The notes under the pieces were generated by a model. That model did no database searches, was not told the origin of the DNA, and was given only the letters and a program-made list of their open reading frames with translations. The position numbers were made by a program, and so were the translations under genes. From assembly GCF_031877795.1 (NCBI RefSeq), contig NC_133939.1, forward strand, positions 6,801,698-6,865,697: a stretch of 64,000 nt of DNA, written 5' to 3'. Shown here one piece after another: positions 26,651-41,253 of this stretch (the stretch's first letter is position 1; each line of letters starts with the position of its first letter). Source of the stretch: Strix aluco. Its lineage: Eukaryota; Chordata; Aves; Strigiformes; Strigidae.

Positions 26651-27524
26651 CTTTGTATGTCAGGATTGATGAGACCAGGTCGACTGCAGTGAAGAATTTA
26701 TCAGGTTGACTCCCAAGTTGTGTTGTTCCTAAGATTTTTTGGTAACAAGCACAGTTTCTCTGCCATGCCCCAAGTCATTCAGGATGCTTGCCAAAAATGA
26801 GAGAGTTTTGGCACTTGAAAATCCCCACGTAACCTGAATGTTGGAGGTCCCTGAAAACGCAAAGAGATTTAGCATGTGCCTGGAAAAATGATACAAAAAG
26901 CTGCTAAGTGCAAAGCCTGACGAGCTGTTTGGGTTGCTGTGACTTCCTTCTGTTGAATGCACTCTGCTAAGCTCCTAGTGTGTCCCCTGTCTTCAGAGAG
27001 GTGTTTCTGTCAGCTTGTAATGTAGTTTGCAGACCTCTAAAGTCCCATTTGCTGTGAAAAATCACACCAAAGCCCTGTAACTCTGGTGAAATAAATGTCA
27101 TATCCATTTTACAATGAGGTAAGTAAAAGACTCAGGGTGGTGATTTGCTTATTCAAAATACTACACATCAGCGTCAGAGCTGGTAACAGGGTAGGGAAGT
27201 TGTTAATGTGTGTCCCCTACTCTGGGCCCTGGGACATGCTTCTTGACAGCTCAGAGGACAAGGACAGGAGATGACACAGTGGCTCTGGTAGCAATTGTGA
27301 GAAATGTCCACATGTCCAGTTGTGAGAAATGAGATCTTACCTGATAATCTGAATTGCTATGAACTCAAAACTCTGCCTGTAATCACTGAAAAATCTGAAA
27401 ACATCTGTGAGCATCTTGGCCTTCACAGGAATACAGAAAGAATCTTGATAGTACAGCATTCTAGTATTCGTGTGTCCTGTTTATAGCTGTGTGACCTGGC
27501 ACCTACGTTATTATGGTCTCAGAA

Positions 27525-27560
27525 AGTTTAAGCCAGAAGGACTTTAATGATGGTATTACT
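27525..27560 (+). mobile_element. CR1-like 3'-end fragment
   Basis: AGTTTAAGCCAGAAGGACTT followed by TAATGAT resembles the sauropsid CR1 3' segment TTTAAGGCCAGAAGGGACC...ATGATCAT, with two single-base gaps. It is a short, old fragment in the same orientation as the ones at 23.6 and 28.2 kb. Confidence 0.45.
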
Positions 27561-28190
27561 GTGCAGTTAACTGATTTCATGAAGCAGTGTGTTGTCAGTT
27601 GGTGAGCACAAGGTGGCACAGCAGAGCAGGAGTACCGGTCGGCTGAACAGGGGAGCGCTGCAGAGGGCTGGTAGATCTGGTAGGTGGCTTTTCGGGTCCT
27701 GACAGTGCGCCTGGCAGCGCAGGAGGGCTCCACAGCCTGTAATTTCCGAGGTCGCCATCCTTACTGCTAAATCGGTTTCTCTGGTAGAATGTGTGACTTT
27801 TTAATATTTCCTAGGCAGCTCAGTCATTTCACCTGCAGATTCCCTAGAATTTATGGGCAAGTGTCAACTCAGCCTTTACTGGTATTACTTAATTAATCAG
27901 TTCCTTCTGTCAGCTCCCCTTTTACGAAGCAGTTTTCAAAACAGCTTATCTGTACCTGCAAATTAAAACTGTGGGTTTTTCTTAACGATGTCCTGACTCT
28001 CAGTTCCTTTCTCCTACAAGCACATTTGAAGATTTTTCTTTTTTCTGGTATGACTTCTATCATCTGAATTTCTAATCCTTGTACATGCTTTCAATTTTTC
28101 AGTTATTTTTATTTTCACATCATACAGTTTTCTAGAGCTTACCTAAGGAACATATTCTAATCTTTTGTTCACTGCAGCTGAACACTGGCC

Positions 28191-28237
28191 CTTTAAGGCC
28201 AGAAGGGATGTTTTGCAAGATCAGTTGCTCATGTGCC
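28191..28237 (+). mobile_element. CR1-like 3'-end fragment
   Basis: CTTTAAGGCCAGAAGGGAT matches the CR1 3' segment TTTAAGGCCAGAAGGGACC almost exactly, and GATCAGTTGCTCATG follows where CR1 has GATCATCTAGTC. It is the best of the three CR1-like fragments here. Confidence 0.55.
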
Positions 28238-28633
28238 TAAGGAAATCTGTTTAAAAATATTTGATGTGGCCTTTGCTAGAGAGGAGTGTCTTGGGAGCTA
28301 TTAATGTCATGGGCAAGTTAGAATGGAGGGCCACTGGTCCCTTAAAGGCCTGGGATGAAGAATCTTGTAGTATGGGATTATAAATTTTCTCCTTCTCTCG
28401 TCTGGGACAAACATATATTTGTCTTAGCAGCCTCAGAACTGAGAGTGATTAGATGAGTGAAGTTAACCACATATCTGAAGGAAGATTGGGCTAATATGGA
28501 CTCCCCAAGCTAGGAGAAAAGCCTGCTGATTGCAATTGAAGGGAAACAGGAGAAGGAGATTCTAAATCAAGGAAGTCAGGACTGGAAGCCTAATACCAGC
28601 ATCACTTAAGAGATCAATAGAGACTGCAATGCT

Positions 28634-28653
28634 CCCCCCCCCCCAAAAAAAAA
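28634..28653 (+). repeat. C11-A9 homopolymer junction
   Basis: Eleven C are followed directly by nine A, with more A-rich sequence after. It is prone to length error in sequencing. Confidence 0.9.
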
Positions 28654-29128
28654 CCCAAAAAACTGATGAACTTGATTTAAGCAGACACTGGGAAAGGGAA
28701 ATTGAGGCAGGCTCTTTACAGGAGCAGTTTCTACTGTGAGGGAATGCCCTGAAGCATTCCTTGTCTAGCCTGGCCATTGAATTGCTGTAACTTTGATGCC
28801 AAGGTTACTTAATAACTCTGCTTTAGTATTATCATGCAGAGCTAATTGCTCCAGCTGGTTGTGTAGATTAGAAGTTAGCTGGGAATTTTCTGATGGAATG
28901 ATTTTCAGATGGGGAATATACCACTTTTCAAAAGTTTAAATATTCTTTGTGGAAATTCAGTTTTACTGGAACAAAAAAATCTTTCCAGAAAAATAGGAAA
29001 AATGCCTTACTGCCTAGATGATTTGCCAAATAGTAGAACAGAACTGATCATAAGCAGCACGCACAAAACAGACATAATCTAGCTCAGTGGTCTGCCATGG
29101 AGATATTCAGAAACTCCCTTTCCATGAA

Positions 29129-29154
29129 GAATATGGTTTTAAAATACCATATTC
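29129..29154. repeat. Inverted repeat, 9-bp perfect arms
   Basis: GAATATGGT and ACCATATTC flank an 8-bp A+T loop (TTTAAAAT). A looser pairing extends outward on both sides (CCATGAA versus ATGAATTGG). A+T-rich palindromes of this size arise by chance, so no function is assigned. Confidence 0.6.
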
Positions 29155-32100
29155 ATGAATTGGCCCAATTTTTTAAAAACAAAATATTTTGCAGGAAGGT
29201 CTTTTATTTCCTGGTCACCTCAGTTTCTCAGGGCATGTATCATTTCTGAATAGTGCCTCGAGCACACCATTGCACTCTAACAAAAAAAAGTACTATGATT
29301 TCTATTCAGAAGCACATTTTGTAGGAAACTCCCAACGCTACTGGCAATACTAGGTTGGATTTCAGTCCTGCTGAAGACTGACCACCCACATGGAAAGAGT
29401 GCAGCTGTGCTGGTGCCCCGCGAGTTAAGAGGAACTCAGCACAAGGGCCAAAGGATCTTGATGTTGTACATTAGTCCTTTGTGTAATATTATGTCTCTGA
29501 ACACTGTGTATTTTTGCTTGCTTGTAGAACTCAAATTCTCAACCTGAGTCAGAATGAGCTTTAGACAGGGAGGAAATAAAGTACACACTCCCTGTCCTTC
29601 TCCGGCCTTTTTACAGCACTCTAGAGGTGTTAAGAAGCAAAAGCAGTGTTTCCTAAGTAGAGCAGAGGTTCCTCCATAGCTCAAAGGCCAGGACTGTACT
29701 ATAGATTTTGCTATGACACAGTTATGCACACATCAGCATGATGGGGTGTGACCTGATGAACATTAATGCTGCCAGAAACCACCTGTGTAAAAAAATCAAC
29801 TTATCACTCTCAGGGAATCAAGAAGTTATACTATAAAAACTTTTTTTGCTGTTATAAACTGCATCTGCCTTAGAATGCTGTGCCAGCATAATATACTGCA
29901 TAATATTATAGTACATAATACCTGTGCTGACAAAGCACTCTGAGTGTGGACCCAGCTTAACTTGCTAGCCCTTTCTTTCCCCAAGCCACACAACAGAAAA
30001 GGCACAGAAAGAAAACAAAGACAGAGCCTCTTGAACCGCTTCTTGCTGGAGAAACATAGTCATGTAGTAATGTGGTCCCTGGTTGTTCTGCAGTTCTGAA
30101 AAAACTGTTCAGATCAGTTTGTCTCTGTCCCCATAATTCAGTGACAAACTTCAAATGCTAGGCAGCCACTTCCCTGCCTTTCTTAACTGCTTCACGTTTA
30201 GTTTACCATAGACCAGTGGTTTTCACTACCTTCATGACTACATTCTTTCTTTGAATCTTTTCATGTCTGCAGATCCATCCTAAAAAATTTCAGACCAGAA
30301 GATGGATTAGTGGAAGTATTTTGTGAGCATGTGAAGAAATGGGATTATCACAATGTGATAAAATAACCAATATATTGTATAGAAATTTATTTTCCTCTTT
30401 TTAATTTTTTCATCACAAGTGACTTGAATAACATCCTTCTGAAATGTTATCTCTGAGAGAAATAGTGTCTGAGCTCTGTTGTGCTTTCGTGAGTACCCAA
30501 ATGTCCCCGCAAGTTAAAATATCCTCACATGCTTACTGCACTTGATTGCAGGGGCAGGGTCAGGCTGTCAGAATTTGTCTGTAATCTCTGATGCCAAAGT
30601 TTGCAGTTTTGCTGTCTGCAGCTTGTTCCCATCCTCATTGTCTGCTTCACAGCTCATGTTCAACCTCCGATTCAAGGTCACAGACAGTCAGAAAATCAAT
30701 TTTCCATGCCTCCATTACGCATTTCTTTTCTTATCTCTCTTTATGAAAGAGCTGCCTGCACAGACCTATGTCTGATGCATGGGACAAGTTCACATGTGCA
30801 AAATCTTTGCCAAATAGAAAGCCTATAATAAAATAGTCTGTAAATAATCTCTTCCACTAGCTATCATGAGCCTTTCAGATTATTTCTATTGGATAGTCAT
30901 TTGAATCTTGTCGGCGCTGCATTGTGCTGCTGTCGATTGAAATGGTAATGAATGCAATACAGTCTCTCATATTTGTCAGTTTTAAAAAAAGATATCATTT
31001 ACAGGCAGTTAGTGTTAGGATTGCATCTGGCTCATTGATTGCTAAGTACAGCTGGCTGTGTCTGCAGGGCACTGTCAGTCTGGATTGCAGTGAATCCTGT
31101 GTCATCCTTGTATTGCACATCTGTGGTATATTTGCTGACTTGTTAAAGTTAGGGTCAGCATACAAGACCCTAGCAACCATTAGTAAGTACCAAACTGGTC
31201 TAAGTATGTTTGCAATTAATTTTCCTGAGCCAACACCTTTTCTTTTGCTGCATACAGCCCACTATCCTGCAGTGCTCTTTGACTCAAAATTCTCTCTCTG
31301 TTCTCACATTCAGACTGTGTCTGCATCTGGTCTGTTCTGTGCATAAAATCCTTTTATCCATATGACTATTCATGTTGCATTCACATTACTTCCAAGGTAT
31401 CAAAATTTTCCTTTCCTCTGGCCTTGATAAGCACAGTCTTGCCTGTTCACATCCACTCAGAATGTTGTCACAAAGATGATATTTTTCTGTCTGGTTATGC
31501 TAATCCAAATACCTGTCACTTTGTGTATTTTCCCTCATTTCTCTTACTCTGTAGCATCCATCATTTGGTGGTTGACCTCCCTTCCGAGGCTTCTGAAGGC
31601 CAATCTCTATCCTGTGAGTTGTATCCTAGTCTACCTAAATATTCATTCTTGTTTATGATTAGTCAACAACACCAGTCTGCATTGTCTCCTTGTTACGTTT
31701 CAGAAGAAGAAATACAATGTTTTCTCCTATGGGGCTTCTTGTGTTTGGAAGTCCATCCCTAAAAGTATGATAACACTAGATGACACTTGCATTTCTGATG
31801 GGCCGACTGATACTCTCTCATTTTCCTTGTACTCTTCCACCTGTCTGTATCCATCTGTGGGCGTTTGTTTTGTATTGTCATTTCTAGACATCATTTCTAG
31901 CTCTTTGGAGTACAGACCCAAAACCTGATCTTCGTTTATATAGCACTTAACATGAGGGGAGAAGGAGGGTAAAGGGGAACAAAGTCAGACATCTGGGTCT
32001 GGAATATGTAGGCATGGCAGCAACAGAAATGATTACATGACCTTCATTCTTTGATTTTGCAAAACTGAAATCGAAAATGACTCTTGACTGAATATTCTCT

Positions 32101-35100
32101 ATGGTCAACAAACCTTGATGCTATAGCTTACAAAGTTGTGCTCATTTTTACCTCTTTAGTGTATTTATAAGGCCAATTATAGTGATATTGTTTTGGTAGT
32201 AAGCAACCATTATATAGCTCTGTATAAGTTTATGCTAAGCCTTACTGGAATGGAAATCTACATGAAGCAGTGATGTGACACACAGAGGAACAAGGCTAAC
32301 TTTCCATCTGGAACAATTCCAGATTTGAAATAAATGCTTACACTCTCAGGAACAAATTAATTTCACTTCCTCTCATTGAAGAAGGCCCGACAGCAAGAAA
32401 TAGAGCTAGAGAGAAATTGCCAAGTGTTACATACTATTTTATTGGTTTCATTTTGAGCCATGATGAAATAAGGCACATCCTTCACTTTTTTCTGTCATAA
32501 AAAGTGTTGGGTCATGTAGAGTTTTCAAAGAGGTAAAAATATAATGGAACCATTTCCGGTTCAGAACTTCAACCAACTTGTCGACCCTTCAGCAGAGGAA
32601 TGAAGCCTGACTGAGGCAGCCTCTCATACTGGAGGAGGAATGTGTTATTCCAGGAACACGTGGGAAGGGTCCCATCTCTGCCAGAACCTCTTCATCCAAC
32701 AGAATGGGAAGTCATGCAAAAATAATAGCAGCATTCACTGTTTCATGGGAGAAAGCTAAAAGTTCATAGGTCTCTCTAGGTCAACTTAGAGGCGTTTTCT
32801 GTGCCACCTTTAAGAGGAGATGGTGCCTGTCTGAGTTTGAGGTTGTATTGCCCTCATGAAGACACCTTTTGACATGCTAATCTTTTCCAAAGAAAATTAC
32901 ACTGGGTTATTACCAGATGAAAAAGCCTTGCTAACAAAGTTCTTGTTTTTCTTGCAAGTGCCTGATTCACAGGTTGAAGGAGAGGTAGACTGAGGAAGCC
33001 ATCTATACCCCTGGGGCTTTAAAAACTGTTGTGGTGTTTAAAGTGGAATTCTCTAAAAATGCCTCTCTGGAAGTAAAGCTAAAGAGACCAGGAAGACTCG
33101 TTAGATGCTGAGATCTGGTCCAGACAGTTCAGGTTTGAAGTTTAGTGACAGGTATCCAAATCATGGTACCATCCAAACCAGTAAAAAATTGGCTATGAGG
33201 GAAGCACTGCTGTCATCAGATCCTTGACCTTTGTCTACGGTGCTCTGGAGAGAGCAGGTGTCCCAGCGTCTGGATTTGGATCCAGATAGACTCAGTAACA
33301 GTAACTGCAGGAGAGGCTGAATTAGGACACATACTGTATTGCACCATCAGACAAAGCTGGCTGAAGTGTGTTCGGCGCTTCACTAGGACTGCCGAGAGCT
33401 CCAGGTTCTTTACCAGCTACGTCTGTCAAGGCAGCATTAGCAGTTGGACTTCATCTTTCTGATCTTCAGAAAAGTCAAGCATTTGAGTACCCAATCATGC
33501 AGTTGTTCTTTACAGTCCTGCCAGTCTAATTTGTTTTGTTAGCAACAGGAATATTTTCTTTAGTTGACCTTCCTACACCTGATAACTGTGTTTCTGACCA
33601 CGATTCACATATGTGACCTCCTAACAAAGAGCCTAAGCATTAAAAATGTATGAGGCCCTGGTGAGGGGGGCAGCTGAATGGCTGCATTAGCACTGAAGCT
33701 GAATTATTGATAGAAAGGGTGATTTTTACTTTCCTTTTAGCTATTGAATAATAGATTAAAAACTGCACAATAAGGTTATTTTCATTACTCACGTAAATTA
33801 CTTGCTCAGTTAAGAAGAGTGAGGAGAACAAATGAAAAGTGCCCTGGGGTGGCAAATATATTAGACTTGAAATTTTTATGTTCTAGAGTATTTATTCATT
33901 TTGGACATATTTTTCAATAAATGTTTTGATTTAACAGAAGTAATAAGGAATGCTTTGCGATATATTTAATTTAGGAGATAGGAATATACTTTGTTTTCTC
34001 TGAATGTAGCTATGATACTATCAGTAAAATTTATCAATAGAGAACAACTGATGTGTTCTGTATTAGCTGGTGCCCATGCTAACCCAAATAAAAAAATGTT
34101 ATTTAGCAGTTGAAATTACCAGACTGACTAATATCTGGTCTTTATTATGCTATTGAATCCCTCAGTCTTCCTATTTGTGGTATGCCACACTAAGATGTCA
34201 CCATCTGTGTAGCCCTAGAGAGATAATAAGTTGATTTGATTTTGCTTTTCCTGTTTAGTTTGGTTGCAGTAAAAATAATGCCTATTAAATCTTTTCAGGG
34301 ATTAATAATCTGTTTGGCTTTCTACACTGCCTTTGGCTACCAGATCTCCTGGATGGTTATTGATGTACCCAGCAAGAATCCTGTTGCAGATTTCTGTTAA
34401 TCAATCAACAGCATTCTTACTGAAGGTATTAGATGTCACGGTTGTCCTGAATTTTGAATAGACAGTTGCTTCTGCATTTCCACTTGTGCTACTCCTGCAG
34501 GGCTGGATGATGTTGACTTTGAACTGGACAGCTCCTTTTCTGTCAGCTTTGAAATATTTTCAGCACAGGTAGTAAGTATCTGGTAGGCTGTCTGGGCAGC
34601 TTTCTACTTATATCCCTTTGGCAACAATTTGAAAAAGGGGAAGAAAAAGCAAGTTTCCGTTAACTGAAATTATTCAAATTAATTCATTACTGTTTCTATG
34701 GAAAAGTGGGACTTCCAAAACAGTGCATTTCCACTCTCTGTTGATATTTTCCTAGCCAAAGAACCAAAAGTAACACAGCTATCAGTACTGCTTCATATAA
34801 GTATCTCAGAATGTTATGTTCCAGTCATGTTAGATATTGATTTAGAATCCACCCAAATCTCTGGAAAAATCTCTGTGGATTTGCAAGTCTCTGCGATGTC
34901 TGTTGACGGGAGCCATTCCATTTAATATAGCAAATCAGAATTGGATTTGGGCAAAACTGTACCTTTTAGCACCCACACAGGCTTGTTTCCTTACACACCT
35001 CTGGCTGATACAGAATCAGCAATATCAATGCTCTTCTCAACACAGCCTTCCTGGATGTCAGCCTTCAACTATCCAGCTTCAATCCCCATGCATTTAATGC

Positions 35101-37602
35101 CCTCTTTGTTGCCTACAGTTAGTTCAATGGCAGGATGATTTCAACTATTCCTTCACTTCTGGACTAATGTAATTAGAATTTTCCTGTTTTATAGCCTGAT
35201 AGTCTGACCCAATGGAATATGCACAGCTGAAATATATAGGCTGAGTCAGAATTTTGGATCTGCTTTTAAAATCTAAATTTAGGCACACAAGACTGCAAAT
35301 TTTAGTCTGCATGCTCTGATAAGGTCTATAAGGAAAAGTGCTGATGATGCTAAAGTCTTGTGCTTTGAGCTTGCAGTTTAGAACTGATCCATTTTGGTAG
35401 GGTGTGTTTTAAAAGATGGTTTCAGCAGGATTGTGAAGTATTGGCATTGTATTTTTGTTTTTTATATTGTTAGACAAAATCCAGCAACAGATCACGCTTT
35501 TCTTAGTTAAAGAAACTCAATAGCCTCTGATGAGCTAAAAAAGCAAATGATGATCCCAATAAAACTAAGATTTTATTCTAAGAATTTAATGTTTTTAGTG
35601 TATTTTAAAATTATCTATTTTCAAAACTTGGTTCAGTATATGTCATGCAAGTAACTAGAGAGATGAATACAGAGTTACATCTTAACTAGTATAAGTGACT
35701 GTTCATACTGCTGAAGGAGGTAATTTTACTTTTGGAAGCTAACTTCTTTTTTTAACTGTGAGGGCTGGGAATCTGATAAATGTAGCTGTCAGGCATGCAT
35801 GGGGTGGGAAGGAAGGGAGAAGGAAGTCTTCCTGTGCTATGTTTAGCAGTGTTCATGATGTAAAAACAGCAATTGGTCTGGACTGTAGTAAGTTCTTTAA
35901 GTTTTATGACCCTGTTATTTAGAACTGACTGTATGGCTATATGGATTTAGCTTAATAACAGCTTCTTAGAAAAACAGGAAGAAAAAAGAGTGAGTCAGTC
36001 TAGGACATGCCTTGGTAAACACCCCAGGGTAGGCAAAGGGCAAATGACCAAATTATTTCCTTTGGGCTTCGTAACTTCTAGGTTCCTGCCAGATTGAATA
36101 GCTTGCATTACAGTGATGGAGTACAACAGATCACAAGGGCTATGAACTGTGAAGATTTTATGTTGAGAGATGAGCTCATTTCCCTTCCTGTTGAAGGGAA
36201 GTGAGTGTCTCCTGCAGACTCCAATAGAGTGCTAAAGAAGTTAAGCCATCCTTGGCTTTTCTGCTAGGGGAGAACCTCATGTTAAGTTAGATATTCTGCA
36301 AACGCTTCTGTGGTTTAACATACTTCTTTTCAGACACTAAGCTTTTTTTCCAACACTAAATGTTAAACTCACCATCTCTGTGTGAAGACTGGCAGGTCTT
36401 TTTGTTAACAGTTATTACCAGGAGCCTGGCAGAGTGAGCCACAGATGTTGAATCCAGGCAGATCTGCTTGGATATTGGTGAAAAATACACAAGGTACTAC
36501 TAGTATTACTGGACCTGCTCTAAAAGCAGGCTCAACCCAGAAGTAAATGAAAAGATTCAAGCACAAATGCAGCTGAGTTTTCTGCAGTAACACTTGAGCT
36601 GTGCCCAGCACTTCACTGAATGGAGAAGACAATATTCTGTGACATCTTTCCATTCCTGTGTTTCAGTCACCGATGTAGGCTGCTCTGGTGCTCTCTTGTT
36701 TCAGATCCTATAGAATTGCTCTGCCAACTGGAATTTGGCCAATATGAATGTGTGACCCAGAAGTGTTGCTGATTTTTGATAACACTGTTGAATGCTTTTT
36801 CTTAGCCATCCAAGTATTCCCTTTCCACACAGGCAGTCTTTGCAGAGAGGGTCCACTGGATTTACAGTCCTTAATCAAACCTAAGAATCTGTCCTGTGAT
36901 TTACCATCGTCTTGACTGCCTATTAAGGTTGCTCACCCAGCACTGTGTCAGAAAATGTTGAATCACTGACCTGTTTTCATCTCATAACCACAGCTCAGGC
37001 TGTTTTGTTGCCCTTCCACGACATGTCCAAAAATTAGGACACAGTATACTGTAAACTTGCATGTCCATTAAATGATTTGAATGTAGAATGGGTTGGAGTA
37101 TCTGGGAAATTAAGTCCAAGGCTGCCCAACTGCAACACAATCAGCTGAACATGGCATTCTTCTTGCTCCTTACCTTCTGGGGAAGGGAAACTCTGCTTGA
37201 TAAAGGCAGATGACTTACACAGTTGTAATTTGTGTTTAGTAAGCATTTATATTCTTGCAGATGAATCAGTTAAGAGGCCCCTACATTGTAACAGCAGACC
37301 TACACAGTATATGGATATCCTGTTTTATTTAAAAGATGAAAAGTGGCTACTTAGACATAACTGAATAATTTGTCACATTTTCAAGATTCAATTTACATCC
37401 TCTTCAGAAAGTCACTTAGAAGGTTAGAAGGACACAGTGAGCAGGATCAAGTGTTCTATATTTTATGGCTAAGACTTCTAATAAAAAGTTGGAGAAGAAA
37501 GATATCAAATGACACCTCAGTTCCACTAGTACCTAACATACTGCTATGCTTTCATGACCTGATGAAAGATACTAAGATACTTGTATAAGTAAGTTGTGTA
37601 AG

Positions 37603-37661
37603 TTGTCTATTTCTGTCTGTCTGTGTATCATAACTGTCTGTGTCTCTCTTTCTCTCTCATT
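37603..37661 (+). repeat. GT/CT-rich degenerate microsatellite
   Basis: Repeats of GTCTGTCTGT pass into TCTCTCTTTCTCTCTC. This is simple sequence with interruptions, of no coding value. Confidence 0.75.
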
Positions 37662-40281
37662 TATGAAACAGAATTCCTCAGAAAGACTCTTGAATTATGG
37701 CAGGGGAAAGTTCAACCTTGTGAAATACTGTGAAGAAATTCCAGAATCTTGTAATTTCTGTTAAAATTTTTTGTTAGAAATTGAGTCCAAGCCTTCATGC
37801 CTCATATTCTGTAAAATCCTTTGAAATGAACCTCACTGATACTATGGATGAGATGAGCAGAGGTTTTCCAAATTTTGGAATTTTGATAAAAACACAAAGA
37901 TTTTGTGAATCTTTTCCATTAGCTCACATGGCATAAAACAAACAAGACTTCCAGACATCAGTGAAGGACATCATTCAGTGTGCTTTATATTCTTAGGTAT
38001 TTATGCTCATGGAAATGCAGTTAAGAAATAACACCAAGCTATAAATTAACTCAGAGTTGTCACTTCGGAAGGTATTTGACAGTGGTGTACAAAACAGGAG
38101 ATCAGTCCCACTGGTGATCCCTTTCCATCTTAAGAGACTGTTTGAAGAAAGGCCTGAGCCCTTTAAGCACAATAAGATCCATTGTTACCCATCATTGGTT
38201 GGTTTATTCTTTTCATGAACAGTGGATTGATCTTTAGCATTGTTCAGTAGAAGGGAGTTTAACCTCTTACCAGTAACAACTTTAAATGTGGAAATCTGCA
38301 CGAAGAGAGATTAAGCAGTGATCGCAGGAAAGTGGAACTGAGTTTTCTTGAAGAAGCACATGTAACACCACTGACCAGTAATTAAACCACTTGAGAAATC
38401 TCTAATTTTCATTTAAAATTGGGGAAATTACTAGTTTTGCCAGTTAATGGAAGGAAAATTTGAAAGCATACCTGAAAAACTGGCAAAGTGTTCTAATAAC
38501 AAGACTTTACCTATTATCTTCCTGATATTGTAACATGGGAACTACACAGGTGGAAAAGTGAAGAAGTTACAGCACTGAACTTTTCTGATTTTTTGGATGA
38601 ATGCACATATTTTCATTCTCACTGAGATGGATTTTTCAGGTATTCCCAAAAACATGAGGAAATATACTGTGTGTCAATTAATAACTTAGTAGAATTTTTT
38701 TCAATTGATTATGCTACTTTGGATATTTATGTTACTGTAGACTTACGTCTAAGGAACTAAATAAATAGTTCCTGTAAACAGTCAGGAATCTCCTGCCTGA
38801 AAGCATAATAAAGCAAGGTTTTCAATGGTCATGTCACTTAATTTGATAATAGTTAGGCCTTTAATCGACAAGGATTTTCCTTCTGGGTGCTAGAGAAAAC
38901 TCTCTTTATGGTGGGATTTTTTCCCATTGTGAAATGTTTTGTATTGGGCCATTATTCATTGTTGTATTGTGCTCACTTTAAATTTTTATGCCATTAATTA
39001 TAACACTAAGTGGATTGCTGTGTGATATGATGAGTGATAAATTGCTGTTAGGGGAAGTTTATTGATTTATTTTCTGTGGATGATTGCCATATGACATTCT
39101 TATTAGATAATAGAATGTTTTCTATAGATTTCCTGAGCTGATTAAATAAAATGAGGACTGAGACAACATCACAACGCCTGCAGGTCAGGTTAACGGTGAG
39201 GTGCTCTCTCTGCTCTGAGGCAAAGAGACATATAATAAAGAGGAGTGCAGATGCACCAGTAGCAGGAGTCGAGGGCCTGGAAGTCCCTTCCTGGAAGACC
39301 TTTCCAGAAGTCTTAAGGCTTTGTGTCCAAGGAACACACAAGAAAAGACAGAGAGAGGTGGATAAGGAACCGTTCTCTCTGCAACCTCTTTCCTGGGGGC
39401 AGCACATAAAGTTAATGCTGCTTCTAGTAATGTTATTTTCAGGCCTGCATCTCTTCCCACCCTGTAGAAAGGAATCAGTGCTAAGAAAGGTGAAAGAGGT
39501 AGCAAAAGCAAAGCAGTAACACAGAATTGTGAAGAGGTTGAGTCTGATGATTAGAAGTAAGAAAATTTGGCACTACATCCTGATGGAGAGTGCTCAGGGT
39601 CTACAATTGCCAAAAGGCAGTTTTCTTTAAAAAAGACTGGGTTTTCTGAACTGATTTGTTACAGACCATTGGTGAAGCCAGTCTAAAACATATTTAAGAA
39701 TCCTGTCTTTTTTTTTTTCTGAACAATAGTTTGGTACCATAGAGTTGCAAATAAACTCATCTATTCTAAATACATACTGTCCCAATTTCTGTTAATTTAA
39801 AATATCTTTTTAATAGCATTTTTCAAAAGCTTCATGAGTAATTAAAAAAAATTACAAAAGAAGGTCAGTGGTAGTTTACTAACCCACTAATTCTTGAAAC
39901 TCAACATTAGGAGGTGGCAGCTCATTGCTAACAATGCTACTGTTGTCTAAGTCCTTCTAGGCAAAGAACCAGAAAACGTTTCCAAGCTAATTGGAAGCTA
40001 CATGAAGCATTCATTCTTCTAACACATGTAGCACCCCAGCAGAAATCACAGTGACTAACAGTGCATTTATTAATAGAACCGGCCTCAAAGACTAAACAAT
40101 TCAGCTGATTTGAGCACTGTAATTCTTGGGCCAAAGTCTGTGCCCACTCTATTGCATAGACATGCTAGCATGAAGAAACTATGAGATGGCTGGGCAGTGA
40201 AGCAGACTGTGAAAAGGGGATGTGAAAGGATGGTGCATGGCCTGTGCACTGTAGGCAACAGCATTTTTCAGCAAATCACTG

Positions 40282-40299
40282 CATGGATTCAGAGGTGAC
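40282..40299 (+). repeat. 18-bp dispersed repeat, copy 1
   Basis: CATGGATTCAGAGGTGAC here is identical to the copy at 49,166-49,183. Weak similarity seems to continue upstream (CA-TGTAGG about 40 bp before each), so both may belong to the same unnamed ancient repeat. Confidence 0.5.
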
Positions 40300-41253
40300 C
40301 AGTGGATTTGCAATTACAGTTAATGCTCCATGATCCGTGGGCAGTTACTCAGACTGTGGATTAAGCAGACTGTGCACGCAGGGCTAGCTAAGGTGCCTCC
40401 CAATGTAAATGTGTGGGAACGTGCTGTGTCTGATGTTGTGCTCTCCCAGAACGTAGGTTGGTCTGGGTTTCTTAGCTGCTATAGCAGGCCAGGCCAGATG
40501 GAAGCTCTTCATGCAAAAAACATTTGGTCCTCTGCAGTACCCTCCCAAGAGCCCATATTATCTCTGGTTTTTCCACTATCCAGCCCACTGAAAAGCCCAA
40601 AGAACACAGAGCTGTCAGCACTTGAAGAAACCTGTGCCTCATAGGAACACAGAAACAGATGTTGTGTTGACTTTGGGAGCACCAACTGTCTTGCACACTG
40701 CCTGTGTATCCTGGGCATATGCAGGGAAGGGGTATGTGGTCTTGGGAAGTATAACAAAAGAAGTGCCTATAGGATAGCTAAATTGTGCTGTTTAGGTTAT
40801 TGCCAGTGTTTCACTTGTGGGTTTCCAAGATACCAGTACTTCATAAAAATTTTCATTGCCCTTTTTAAGATTATACAGGTTACAACATTTCTTTAACTTC
40901 CTTCCTCAGTGTTAGCTCAGCTACTGTAACTATAGCTCAGTGCAGGAGGTCTGGCCACCACTTCCATTTTGGAATCATATCAGTGGCTTCCTGAATTGCC
41001 AAAAGGGCCATCTGGTATACAACGTTCATCCTGCCCAAGCCAAGTGGTGCTGGCTTGCAGGGGATTGTCGTCCTCCCTTTGCTGATTGCTCATTGCTGGC
41101 TTGCTTGGTTCTCAGTACAGGTGAAGAGTAACTCAGCTGTTCTGTTACAGTTGTCTCCTGCCCTTATCCCCCAGGCCCTTTTCTGGGTGGCAGTAGTAAA
41201 GTACGTAGTTTTAGAGTGCACTCCTACAGGAGACCAGTTGCATCTTGCAAGAA

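Larger units (their letters stand above)
26651..41253. other. Intergenic with CR1-like fragments and simple repeats
   Basis: No recognised gene. A G+C-rich patch at 27,600-27,760 follows a CR1-like fragment and has several CpGs but no gene signature. At 39,151-39,519 frames of 108-122 codons overlap on both strands without resemblance to any known protein. The rest is ordinary A+T-rich DNA. Confidence 0.55.

Noticed and set aside
39048-39519. Overlapping frames of 108-122 codons on both strands
   Set aside because: Each is a shadow of the others, none matches a family, and there is no codon signature of a real exon.
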